The position numbers were made by a program, and so were the translations under genes. DNA of 23,286 nucleotides, from contig NAOQ01000543.1 of NCBI GenBank assembly GCA_002751075.1, positions 6,774 to 30,059 of the forward strand. Reading direction: 5' to 3'. Below are positions 9,809 to 21,316 of the stretch, piece after piece. The number at the start of each line of letters is the position of its first letter. Position 1 is the first letter of the stretch. The stretch is from Ichthyophonus hoferi. Its lineage: Eukaryota; Opisthokonta; Ichthyosporea; Ichthyophonida; Ichthyophonidae. The notes under the pieces were generated by a model. It was not told the DNA's origin. It saw nothing but the letters and a program-made list of their open reading frames with translations, and did no database searches.

Positions 9809-12800
9809 TCAAGGTATCTTAGCCAATGCGTTCAATCCAGTTTTCTTAAAAAAGGTTTTATTGCATTCTAGAATAGCGCGTAGAGTTGATTTATGATCAG
9901 ACAACTGTGTGGAAAACATTATTAGATAAATGTTGTCATAATAATACAATAGCAATGTAATATATACTCACGGTACACATACATACAGCATATATAAATA
10001 TACATACTAGGCCAGATAGAAAACGCAATCATACCCGGGCCCACTTAGTGTATGGTAACATAAAATAAAACAATAAATGAAGAGTCTACTTTAAATATCT
10101 AATCCAATCAAGAACGACAACCCATATATATATATATATATATTACTTTTATCCATACCTACCTTTGTTCCATATTTGCCAATCACCGTGAAGATAAGGG
10201 TCCCAAATTTTAAAGATGACGCCATTGGGTTAGCATTTCTGATTGGGTTTGCATTGTTTAATATGTTGACCAATAGGCAGGATTCGTTATAATGTAGTTA
10301 CATTTATATTATTGTATTACACGATAATGTATTATAGTAGTGTCTATTATATTATATTATATTATCATGTATTATCTCATCTTATTGGATTGTGTATGAT
10401 ATATTATTGGTGGAAAAGGTGATGTAACCAATGAATAGCGTTAGAAATATGTCTAGTCTGTGTTAAATATAATATAATGATATAATTAGACTAAAACAAA
10501 TGGATTATCATAGCCAATAGGTAGATGCGTGGGTATTTAGGGTTAAGGTATATAGAGATAGAGATATATCTATAGGTATCTATCCATGCAAATGCGAGTT
10601 AATTTTAGTATTAGTATTAGCAAATTAAATTCACTCAGGTTAATGAATTAAAAACTGTACTGTATTCCTTTCAGATCATTATAATTGGTCGAATAAAGAT
10701 GTGCAGGAAAGATGTTATTGGTAGAATTAAAATTAAAAGAATAAGGAGCTTATCACAACCAAAAAATAAAAATGAACCAGTAGAAAGCTGGTAGAGTACT
10801 AGAAAAATAGTATATCCAATTATTTAAAATTGTTAATGTAATAATTAATCATTATTCCCGAGAGCACTTGTCTATGATAGGACGTTTGTGTTGATTATAT
10901 CTTAGATTCAGGCCAAAGTCACCAATTACATACTCTGATAGTAAATGAATTAGGGCATCAATACAGACGGCATCCAATAAGGGTTGACGGCCAATCAGGC
11001 CCTGCATTACAGTAACATGAAATTCTTCAAATGTCACTTTTAATTGGTTGGCCGTAACGCAAATCTCCCTGAGGACCAATGAGTGGTCAGCATAGAATTC
11101 ATTAAATATAATAAAAATTGAAATAAGTACGGGGTAGGAGGGAGAGGTCATGAAGGATTCTGATAAGGTCTTTCCTGTATCTCCTCCACTAGTGTCACGT
11201 GTTTAAAACCTGTATAAGTTAATCTTTACATCCTTTAATGCACATACCTACAACCATCTTCCAATAGGGATACATAAAGTAAAAAGCTTAAACCAATAAT
11301 GTTTGTGAAAATTTGAAAACATGTTATAATCCAATCATACCTCTGTTTTATAATGGCACCTCATCTTCACAACCAATCATCTAAGGTAATTACATTTTGA
11401 CCCAAGCACATTATTGCATATAAAAAATTGAATACTACAATTAAGGTATAACTACCAATGAGTATATTGATTATATTTTAAACACCAATAGAAAATCAAT
11501 GAATAATTATAAGAATGCTGATCCCTGATTGTGTAATTTTAAAGACAGGTTGTAACAGGACCAACTTTAACATTAATTCAAGATGCTCCAATGTCATATC
11601 ATTCTTGGTTAAGCGACCAATCGTATCGGCTTGAGGGGCACCTGATTGGAGGGTATTAATACATAAAGGCAGAGAGGAGACGGGGAGAAACATACCATAT
11701 CGTAGGATATACAGATACATATACCCATTTACCTACCTACCTACATACCTACTTACAGTACCAAGAATACTTATATTCCAGTGGACATACTCATATATAA
11801 CAAGATCTATCAATTGTGCATCAGAAATATAAATACATAAAATCATACTCAATCATTAGGAACAGTCTTGGATAGAATGCAATAGATTTGACTAAATAAA
11901 ATCAATACCGAGCGAAGAGTAATTTACAATGCGAAAAAGATATCCAATAAAAACAAGACATTAAATACATAATATTGCAGATAAAACCATACTGACCAAT
12001 TAAACTAAAATCAATATTGAACAAAGTCTTAGATAAACTTAATTTATATCCAATCACATGTCACCCAAATGATAAGTTGGTTTAATATTTTAATGTACTA
12101 ATCGTTATATCGCATTACAATCAGACAGGTATCTTACCTAGGTGTCCACGTGTACAAAAAAGAGGCACAACCAACCCTTCTATAATAGCCTTAGGGTAAT
12201 GATTGGCCACCCTGTAGGGTCCCAATGCTTAGTTTGCAGGTAGGGGGAGGGGGAGAGAGAAATAACATAACGAGAAAGAACAATGGGACTGGTTCCTGAT
12301 GTGGAAGATAATCTAAATTAGGGAACATAAAAACATATGCTAAGAGATCATCCAGATAATAGCTGCAAATTGACCACTGAAAGAGATGTAATAAAATATT
12401 AAACTAGTAAAAATAAAGTAAATACGTATATATATATATAATGTACTCTTCTATGAAAATATATTCCTGGGTAAACTTCTTAACTTTCATAACGACATAA
12501 TAACAACTAATTGGGGCTATTTCTTATACTCTAAAATAAACCCAATGAATATTCCTTACATAAATCATCTATTGGCCCCTTATAACAATCCTCTAATCAA
12601 CACAGATAAATAATATATATATATATATATATATAAATATGAGGCAATTAATTGAAGAGGAGAGAGAATATAATAAAAAGATAAGGTTTAACTAACCAAT
12701 AAAAAACAGTTATTGTTAAGGAATTTAAAATAAAGGGATAAAGTCGCAATCTATTAATATATATATATATATATATTTGCAAACATTATTAATTAATTAA

Positions 12801-15800
12801 TTAATATATATTAAAATGGGAACCAACCCTTGGATAGTGGATAATAGACGACGGGAGGGGGCTTGTTTTAACGATATAACCTGTATTTCATGGGTGTTAG
12901 GTCATACGGCCCAATTAGCGAGAATGTTACTTAAAGAATCACGAGAATTGTACAGGTAATATTCTGGGTCTATACATGGAGAAATACACTAAACAAACAA
13001 ACATATATGAAAACATACATAATACATATATACATGTATACATACAAACATACATACACACATATTTATACATATAGACATAATACCTTGGGTAATAATG
13101 CCTGATGCACCAGAGCTATAGATGATCTATAGGATAGAGTAGTATCAGGGCCTAGTATGGTTGATATGGCTTCACACACCACATCCACCTCGTATGTATT
13201 CCATTGTAGTAACTGGTGTATATGATTGGTCTGTGTGGTGAGAGAGGTCAATGATGGGTTATTATTATTGGCCTAATAAACATAATGATAACACAGTCTA
13301 ATATAATTGGTCCATAAGGTAAAGGGGCCACCTGGCAGTTTTAAAATAATGCTCTGATTAGATGCGCTCTAAACCTATGATGTCAAGTGTATAATAGTAA
13401 ACCAATCAAATAAAGGTCCATGGCAACCTGAAGGGGGTAAAAATAAAGTTATCACAATGTTGTATTAATTTTAATACAGGCATACGAATAGATGCTCTAA
13501 TATTATAAGTCCGTTTTCCACGATAGGTAGTAAATACCAATATAAATAAATTTAATATATGATAGGCTTTTATTTCATCAACCTATTATGTTGAAATATA
13601 TTTAACCTTCCCTTTTACCTTATTAAGAACATCTTAAAAAGATAGTTAAAAAATATAACCCAATAAAAATTGTTATAAAAACAAATTAAAAGATATTTGT
13701 AGAATAGTATGCCCTGCTAGTTACCTAAACGTGATAATGCACCAATAGTGAACCCCGTTACGCCTAGTAGAAGATACCAGATTTTATATGAACAGAACCA
13801 ATAAGTAGGGAAAGCATCACACATTTACTCTCGTCCACTCACTGAATATGATTGGTTCACAAGATATAAAGGGTTTAACCAGAGAATATGAAGCTATTAA
13901 TTGGCACGCTAAAACACTAAACGTTTTAGATATATTTTAAGCCAATAAAACACCATTATACACATTCATGAACTCCTTCCACCAATCACCTGTTCGCCTG
14001 TTGCAGTAGTAAATAGTTGTGAGTCTATTCCCTTCCCGCCATTTTCAACCAATAATATCTTCATATTGTCAACCATGGCCTGCATGTCAATTGGTAGATC
14101 GTTATCTGTGGAAATATCATCGGGTATGTCTGTTGTTGCTATATGATAAAAGTGCGTATAACGATGGTGATTGGATGGCATTATAGATTAGTAAAGGGTA
14201 TAGTGTTGTATCATACTATACAATAATATACTATATTATATTTCATTATACTACATTATATTGTATTATACTATATCATATTATAATATACTATATTTTA
14301 CAGCATCATACTATATTATACTATAATAAATTACATTATACTATATTATAATATATGTATAGTATGCAATAGAAATATAAAATCTATAATCAAGAGAATA
14401 CTATAAACTAGCAACATGCCCTCACACCTAACCACCAATCACCTTTCTTTCTCTTTGAGGAACTAGATCCCGATTGTAGTTCAGCCAATCGTTTCGTCCC
14501 TTTTAGATCCTCACGCTTTATTTCCTTACTAATATTGCCCGAATCATCTTCCTCAATACCTATCTTTTCTACTTCACTATTGGTTACCGCTAGGGGCGGG
14601 TGCGGTAAGGGTCCTATCTTATCCAATAACTGAGAGGCTAGCTCCTCATCGGATTTTAATTGGTCCCCTGTAACAATGCAATCAGAGACTATATAGCCAG
14701 GGTTATATATATACCAATCAAACATAGGTGTTAACTCCTTAAAATGTAAAATACTGGAACAATTTGCCAACCCTCTGTATATCCAAAAGAGGCATTTATT
14801 GTCGTATTTTTAACTTTATGCATAGCCAATGAAAAATCCTTCCTATAAAAAGTTAAAAGAAAAATCAAAACTTGAAAAACATAAAGGAAAACCCATAATC
14901 ATGTATATTTCATATTTTAAAATTTTAAAGGTCAAACGCAATTTGATTATGGCTCTCTCCACCAATCATATTAGTTAGCGGCGTAAAGAATTTTTTTACA
15001 AGTTATATTTATTGGGACTCTTATTAATATAAAGAATGTAGGAGATAGTATAGTATAGTCTAGTATAGTATAGTACAGTATAGTATAGTACAGTATAGTG
15101 TATAGTATAGTATAATATAGTATAGTATAGTAAAGTATAGTAAAATATAGCACAGTATAGCACAGTACAGTATAGCACAGTATAGTATAGCACAGTATAG
15201 TATAGCACAGTATAGTACAGTATAGTATCGTATAGTATAGTATTGATTAGTATAGTATAGTAATAGTGTCAGGAAAGTGAACTGTGACGATTATGAAGCA
15301 TATACTATAGTATAGTATATATTATGCTATACTATATAATACTGATGGTATAAAATGGCGAGCGAGTCGATTTAATTTAAAGAAACAATAATAACACAAT
15401 GTTAGCATACCTAGTATAATCCCTCCAGTAATAGTAAAGGTGTTTTATAGCACAAACTTATAAAGTATATATTATATATAATTGTATTATCCAATGGTGG
15501 AAAATTGAGAAAAATATGCATGCTATATGCCAATGGCAGAGAAAGAATAAAATAATCAGTAGAAATAAAATAAATAAATAATGGGGAATTATGTAACTTA
15601 TTCAAAGACATAAGTAAGCACGATGATGCTAAACAAAAGCGCTTATTAGAAAGAACATGATACCAATCAATCTAGCTTAATAAAAACGAATACCTACGGT
15701 ATATAATATCAGCTTCTCCAAGGGCTTTAGAGGGTTCAGAGATATGACTTTTGATTGGTGAATTCTCAGTACTATCTATATATAGGTCCATAAGATGATG

Positions 15801-18565
15801 CAAACCAATTGTATCAGTCCATTGGCCTCTCTACCTACTTTGTTTTGCTTTATACTACTATATATAGATCAAATAGAGACTTACGTGTACATAGTATACT
15901 ATCATAATACCATACCTACATATACATACATACTATCGTACTACTATACCTACGTGTACATACTATGCTATCATACTGCTATATTTACGTATAGTATGAT
16001 GGTATATGTATGTACATATACCATCATACTATCATATTACTACACCTACATATATATACTATACTATCGTAATACTATACATACATATACATAGTATACT
16101 ATCATACTACCAACTTGTTATGGAAGCACTATAGTACTATACATTAAATTAAAAACAAATGCAGTTACTTATAATCCCCCAGCCTTAAAATCAATATAAT
16201 CCCACCAATAGAATGATAGATCTTACTAGATATGCATAGTGATTGGATGTTGTCAGATGACTGCTCCAATGCCATACTCGCAAGACTTTCAATCATCCGA
16301 CTGTCATTGGCTTCTAGAGGTCTATGACAGAGTAGGTGTAAATACAAAGAATTTAAATTAAATAGAAATCTTAAATGGTGGGTAAGGAGGAAGGGGCCCT
16401 ATTTAATGTGATATAGTTGGTCATCGCTAAATATCAAACAAAGGTATAAATGTGAACCAATGAGAAAAGGAAACATAATTAAAGACAAACGATAATAGGT
16501 TGGGGTGGGGAGGGGGGGAATGCGACTACTTCATTAGGGAAAATAAACAGAAAGGCATTTCACTTGGCCATTGGCCATTATATCTTATGTTTTTATATAA
16601 GAATCATTAAGAAAAATAAAATATAATTAAAAGCAGTGGCAATAGGTGAGACCCAAATAAAGATGATATAATTGGTCACATATTAATATTCAAAAATACG
16701 TATATATATCTACAACTCATCACCCAACCGATAATAATATATGAAATATGTCACAGACCAATAGAATATCATTGTTCAATGGAGATATCAAATCTGCCCA
16801 ATGAGAGATAATGTGAATCAGTAATGATGCAAGTATATGCAACCTAACTAGTCTAAGATCATGCACTACCAATAGTCTTTGTAATATCATTGGTAGCTAG
16901 TTGGTTTATCGATAGAATACATTTTATTTCATTGGTGGATATTTTAAAATTAGCAATTTTTAATAAGCCAAGGATACCCATTGAACTATAAAAATATAAT
17001 AGCTACTGATTGCACAGCTATATAATTAGAAATATACTGTCAAACTTTGCAATATTAATCATATTAACTTTTAATTAAGAACGTCATAAAAAATATACGG
17101 TATGAATTTAAGCTAAAAAATAAACTCGCATTAAAAATAATCAAAAATATAACCCAATAAAAAGCATTCATATATAATTTGTTTTTTAAAAAAACTTGAA
17201 CATAAAACACTTATAAACATGAAATAGTAAAACCATTTTAACCCAATAAAGTAAGCTACCTACAATAAAGTAGTGTCCTGATTGGTTAACAGGTGTTGGG
17301 TAACTTCAGGGTGACAATAATGTATATCATTCCTTAATAGATATACTAGTTGTAGGCACCAATCATCTTTAGCTAGGAAGAGAGGGAAAGGCAAGAGGTA
17401 GTTAACGACCTGGGATTGGCGTGTGTAGTGTGTAGTGGGTAGTGTGCAGTGGGTATAGTGTGATTGGCAGGGAGGGAGGGAGAAGAGAGGGGGGAGACAA
17501 ATACCAGTATATACTTTGTAGGCCTAGGTATCTCCATATATAGTATCATAGAATATCATATATGATATAATAAGATATAGTAAGATATAATATGATAGGA
17601 TATAATAAAATATGCTAGGATATGATATAATAAAATAGAATAAAATATGATAGGATATGATATAATAAGATATACTAAGATATGATATAATAAGATATGC
17701 TAAGATATGATATGATATGGAGACAGAGTAGGGCCCACCTGTCTGTTGAGATCCCTAACAACCATATCTTGCTATATTATACACCTTTTAGCCTGTACTA
17801 TATTCTTATCTTACTAAAAAATCAATATATATATCCTCTCCTTAAGGTACATATACTGTCGCCCTAACAACCAGGTAGTACGCCACTATCACATATGTGT
17901 CCTTACTGATATGGGTTATATTATGTAGCAAGTCTAGTGTTCGTAGGGGAGGTAGTAGAGGTGAAGCCACCAGGAGGAGGGAGAGAATGTTCCTTTGTAT
18001 GCTTATCGGAAGAGACATAAATCTGATATGACTGTGACCCAATAATAAGGATTAAGACCATCTCTCATTGGTCCGCCCAACACCAGTACCAGTACTCTCC
18101 AATCATATATAGTCTATTATCATCACACAATATCACTTATCATCTATGACATTCCTTTCAAACAATAAAAAAACTGTATTAAGTAGATAAATAAATAACT
18201 ATATATATATGCTTAACCGCACTTAAAAGCTAACCATGTTTTTACGGGTTTTGTGACCAAACTAACCAGAGGTATAAAACTAATTATTACATACCTACTA
18301 ACCCTGTAGCTATTACACAATACTCGCCAATCTATCTGTATATGAAATAGAAAATACATGCATGCATCAACATATACACGCAGAAAGGCCATTTATAATA
18401 CTTACTATAGATTGGTTCACTCCATGATTTATATTACTACAGTCAAAACAAGCAAACAACTCAAACCTGTATGTAGTGAGAGTAGATATTCTATATACGC
18501 ATACTAACAAGGGATACAAAGAAGTACATACTAATATACTAATATACATACATATATATATATAT

Positions 18566-18598
<33 letters not shown>

Positions 18599-19650
18599 TA
18601 TATATACATACATACATACATACATACATACACATATACATACACATATACATACATAGACACACACATAAGCCTATCTTCGTATATAAAAAAGGTAATT
18701 TATATACTCACTCTTAAATCCTAAAAGGCCGATTACTAAAGGGTATGTTAATATTTGCATATTAGCATTGACTCACCTGTATATATTGTTATTCTTTATC
18801 GTCACGATATTCTCTCCCACCCAACCTACGATATCTATCCAGCTAATATTATTCTGTGCAATATATTATAATTAACGCGTATTCGTGCATATGTTCTACC
18901 ATGTGTATGTAGAACCTGACATGAGGAGAGGTTGAAATAGTTGTAAATTTGGGTATGTAAAGGGCCCGTAAGAGGGTGTCTATAGGTATGTTTGTACCCA
19001 AGTATGTATGCTATTATAATAAATGTGTATTGAATTAGATATACAAAAAGGCTTCAACTGAACATGCAATTCTAGCCTTTAGTAAAGTGACAACTTCTAC
19101 CAACTCATATCTTTCACCTTGCTCCCCTTTTTCCAAGCCATGAATAGCAACCAAAACACATGTTTCTTTATTGACACTTTTTGGTTCATACGACGGATAC
19201 CACACCCATTAATAAGCAACACATAATATATATATATAATTGTTAGTGCACCACCTAAAAATGTTTATATGCTTATAATAATAAAGACGCCTACACGTTT
19301 ACAAATAAAATTGCACATATTCTCACCCTTACAATTATGTCTATGTATCTATATAAATGTAAACTTGTATGTACAAATAGATAAACACACACCTTTTCAA
19401 TCCAACGCCAGGCTCTTTGCACCATCTGCTCCTCATTATGAAGTATGCGCATTAAAATGGTCCATTGGTCTGCAAAAATAAACATTGTGTGTGGGAGTTG
19501 GAATATAGATAGGTACAGATAGTGTGAAAAGAAAGAAATGGAGAGGGAAACCAAAATAACAAAAAGAGGGATAGCCTTTTTTCAGAAAAAAAAAGAAAAA
19601 AGAAAAAAAAAAAGAATACCTGTGTTATTAGTAATTCCCACATATTCCAT
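9809..19650 (-). CDS. FANCE: Fanconi anaemia group E protein
   Basis: Rebuilt minus-strand exons in order: 19650-19620, 19469-19393, 18853-18777, 18466-18406, 18335-18295, 18022-17857, 17771-17739, 17523-17505, 17372-17264, 16321-16169, 15771-15694, 15422-15411, 14774-14443, 14105-13990, 13272-13087, 12880-12828, 12211-12138, 11641-11557, 11068-10934, 10238-10163, 9904-9809 (TGA). All junction phases agree; the total is about 669 residues against 536 in human. Family evidence comes from remembered human FANCE. IQRNILSLLLVASPLLP (about residues 103-120) matches QRNLMSLLMAVRPSLP. A basic SSSSKRKK patch (about 389-396) falls in the variable middle. KQAPSRRLLSTIQ followed by VANHYPKAIIEG matches the C-terminal helical repeats. 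The last two exons (KFGTLIFTVIGKY, then ILECNKTFFKKT) match KLMLTVMTKY and LEPNTTFLRKS. FANCE bridges FANCC and FANCD2 in the nuclear core complex. Least certain parts: the start, the 12-nt exon, and the join from 11641-11557 to 11068-10934. Confidence 0.85.
9905..10162. other. FANCE last intron, nothing else recognised
   Basis: This is the intron before the terminal FANCE exon, bounded by AAAG/GTAGGT and CCACACAG on the minus strand. It is AT-rich, with a TA run near 10122-10142. Confidence 0.6.
11547..11641 (-). other. FANCE exon with unclear 3' end
   Basis: The acceptor (CCAATCAG before 11641) and frame (TIGRLTKNDMTLEHLELMLK) are clear. The downstream exon needs a phase-2 donor. Three weak ones fit: after 11557 (CCT/GTTACA), 11566 (AAA/GTTGGT) and 11572 (AAT/GTTAAA). 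I used 11557 because it keeps the most helix. A phase-0 donor after 11547 would need another small exon, for which 11209-11199 is a weak candidate. Confidence 0.5.
14206..14366. repeat. TATAC/TATAT simple repeat in FANCE intron
   Basis: A degenerate array of TATACTATATTATA-type words between the exons at 13990-14105 and 14443-14774. Confidence 0.8.
15043..15262. repeat. TATAGTATAG(T/C)ACAG minisatellite in FANCE intron
   Basis: Tandem copies of 5-15 bp units built from TATAG, with alternating ACAG and GCACAG variants. A related inverted piece lies at 15300-15340. The tyrosine-rich open frames through it on the minus strand come from the repeat. Confidence 0.88.
15411..15422 (-). other. Possible 12-nt microexon of FANCE
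   Basis: Twelve bases coding for Asp-Tyr-Thr plus split arginine codons lie between TACTGGAG and GTATGC. They are phase 2 on both sides, so the gene reads correctly with or without them. They may be a cassette exon or a chance match. Confidence 0.4.
15878..16110. repeat. Imperfect tandem repeat in FANCE intron
   Basis: Several degenerate copies of a roughly 50-60 bp unit with the words ACTATCATA, CTACATATACATA and CTACGTGTACATA, lying between the exons at 15694-15771 and 16169-16321. A perfect inverted repeat sits in the middle. Confidence 0.75.
15993..16030. repeat. Perfect 18-bp inverted repeat
   Basis: AGTATGATGGTATATGTA (15993-16010) and its exact reverse complement (16013-16030) are separated by only two bases. 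Transcripts could fold it into a tight hairpin within a FANCE intron. Confidence 0.9.
17538..17719. repeat. GATATAATAAGATATG repeat in FANCE intron
   Basis: Tandem, slightly varied copies of GATATGATATAATAAGATAT-type units lie between the 33-bp exon (17739-17771) and the 19-bp exon (17505-17523). They are AT-rich with a single-strand A/G bias. Confidence 0.85.
18543..18665. repeat. CATA/TA microsatellite in FANCE intron
   Basis: A compound CATACATA and TATATA array between the exons at 18406-18466 and 18777-18853. Long open frames on both strands here come from the repeat. Confidence 0.9.
19571..19616 (-). promoter_or_regulatory. U-rich tract next to the FANCE exon 1 donor
   Basis: On the transcribed strand the intron starts GTATTC and then runs through about 35 nt of almost pure T with single C interruptions. 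U-rich tracts placed just after a 5' splice site are known binding sites for TIA-1-type splicing factors. The role here is inferred from position only. Confidence 0.4.
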
Positions 19651-20489
19651 TTTAACTTCTGTTATAGCTAAAAACCTATATCATATATATGTATAATTCA
19701 TTGTTTTATTATTAATAATTGCTACCATTCCATAGTGGTGCGTGTATTTGTGTGAGCCAATTGTGCAATCTATATTATTATTGAATTATTAAGCATCATT
19801 ATCACCATATCTGGTCATGGTATGTAATTTTATAGTTGAGGGTTGACCAATCAATATTATCATATTTAAGTTACTTTTTTCCCATGGACGTGTGTAAACA
19901 TACGTAGAAGACTAGAAAGTAAATTTTAAAGTGGGTTTACTAAAGTTAATTATTAAGGTGGTTTTAAAACATGAAAATAAATGCATAATTATAAGAAAAA
20001 TGAGAAGATGTTATTCAATTATCTCCGGGTTTATGACCAAGACAATATATAATATGGAATGTCATGATATCTAATTGGATTCGTTAGAAAGCACTCCTTA
20101 TGGCTCGAGTCATAATATTGAAAGCAATTCGGTTCATTTCTAATAACTACACCTTAAAGTAATTTATACAAACTTTTTTCAAATAAAAATATCAAAACTA
20201 ATATATTTTAATATAATATTTATTTTATATATATATATATATATATAACAGTAATCAAAACCATTTAAATATAATTTAGCATTTTGTAACTGGACTAGAT
20301 ATTTTTTTCAAGAAACAACATGTTAATCGACCCGACTCGTTTGTTATTCTGCAGAGTCACAGCTAATCCTAATAATACTTATAGTTCCCTACTATTGATA
20401 ACAGCATATTAATATTATTATTATCTATCATTAATATTAGTAATATTGGTAGCAATATCATAAGATAATAACCTTACATAATATATATA
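19651..20489. other. Intergenic region between divergent FANCE and PSMD10 starts
   Basis: 839 bp separate the two start codons. I see no exon. It holds a CCAAT box (GACCAATCAA, about 19847-19856), a TA run at 20226-20247 and a TTAATATTA-rich stretch near 20408-20445. It may serve as a shared two-way promoter, but no core promoter motif is certain. Confidence 0.5.
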
Positions 20490-21283
20490 ATGTCTGATTG
20501 TATTCCCTGCCAACTAGCCTATCAAGGTGACCTAGTGGCCTTAAAAGAGTTAATAGAACAAAACATAAAGAATGCTACTAAAATTGATGAGGTATAGTAT
20601 TTATTCTGACAGTTGATCTTGAGAGTGAAGTTTTCATCAATAAGAATATAGTGGTGAATATATACTTCTACCCGCAAATACACATTTTTAATATAGGAAT
20701 ATTACTTACTCTTTCCTATATAGATGTCAGATGCTGACACGATCTATAGAATGCAACTCTTTGGAATAAGATAAACGAGGAGAAATACACACTTACTAGA
20801 ATAGGTCTTGGAATACTACCAAATAATCACATAAGTTAATTTATGTAACTGCTGTGCTCTCTGCAGGATGGCAGACAACCCCTTCATTGGGCCATAACAG
20901 GCAAGCGTCAAGATGTTATTACCTATCTTCTTTCCCTTGAGGGTCTCCCTGTCAACACGGCCGACGAGGTATGGTACTGTTTGTTTGTAGAGATCTAAAG
21001 TATTTCTTGTCCTGTTACTACTATTATATATTTCCTTTATTTAGTTGTAATGCTATAGTGAACCATTCACCAGAAGGCTAAATAAGTTGATGTTTGAACA
21101 AGACATAAAATTATGTGGATTCCTCTTTCTCCCATACTCACCCTTGCACCTTATCTTTTCTTTATATATCATACCTTCTTTTACTCTCTCCTGGTATATT
21201 TTAGGCAGGTTGGACTCCTCTCCATATTGCTTCCTCTACAGGGAATATACTGGCAGTACAACAATTACTAGAGCATAAGGTGG

Positions 21284-21316
<33 letters not shown>

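Noticed and set aside
10852-10933. FANCE ending at the TAA at 10852
   Set aside because: The frame runs on past a strong GTATGT donor at 10933. The two further exons at 10238-10163 and 9904-9809 match the conserved FANCE C-terminus better.
12816-12957. Open plus-strand frame of 47 codons beginning MGTNPW and ending at a GTAATA donor
   Set aside because: It lies antisense to the FANCE exon 12880-12828, whose minus-strand reading KQAPSRRLLSTIQ matches the family. The plus frame has no recognisable partner exons.
12903-12969. Minus-strand open piece reading LYNSRDSLSNILANWA as a FANCE exon
   Set aside because: It needs a different phase from the exon before it and would leave an intron of only about 27 bp. 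Skipping it gives a continuous match to the human protein.
18367-18724. Long open frames on both strands through CATA/TATA repeats
   Set aside because: They are produced by the microsatellite. Only the short minus-strand stretch 18406-18466 is a real FANCE exon.
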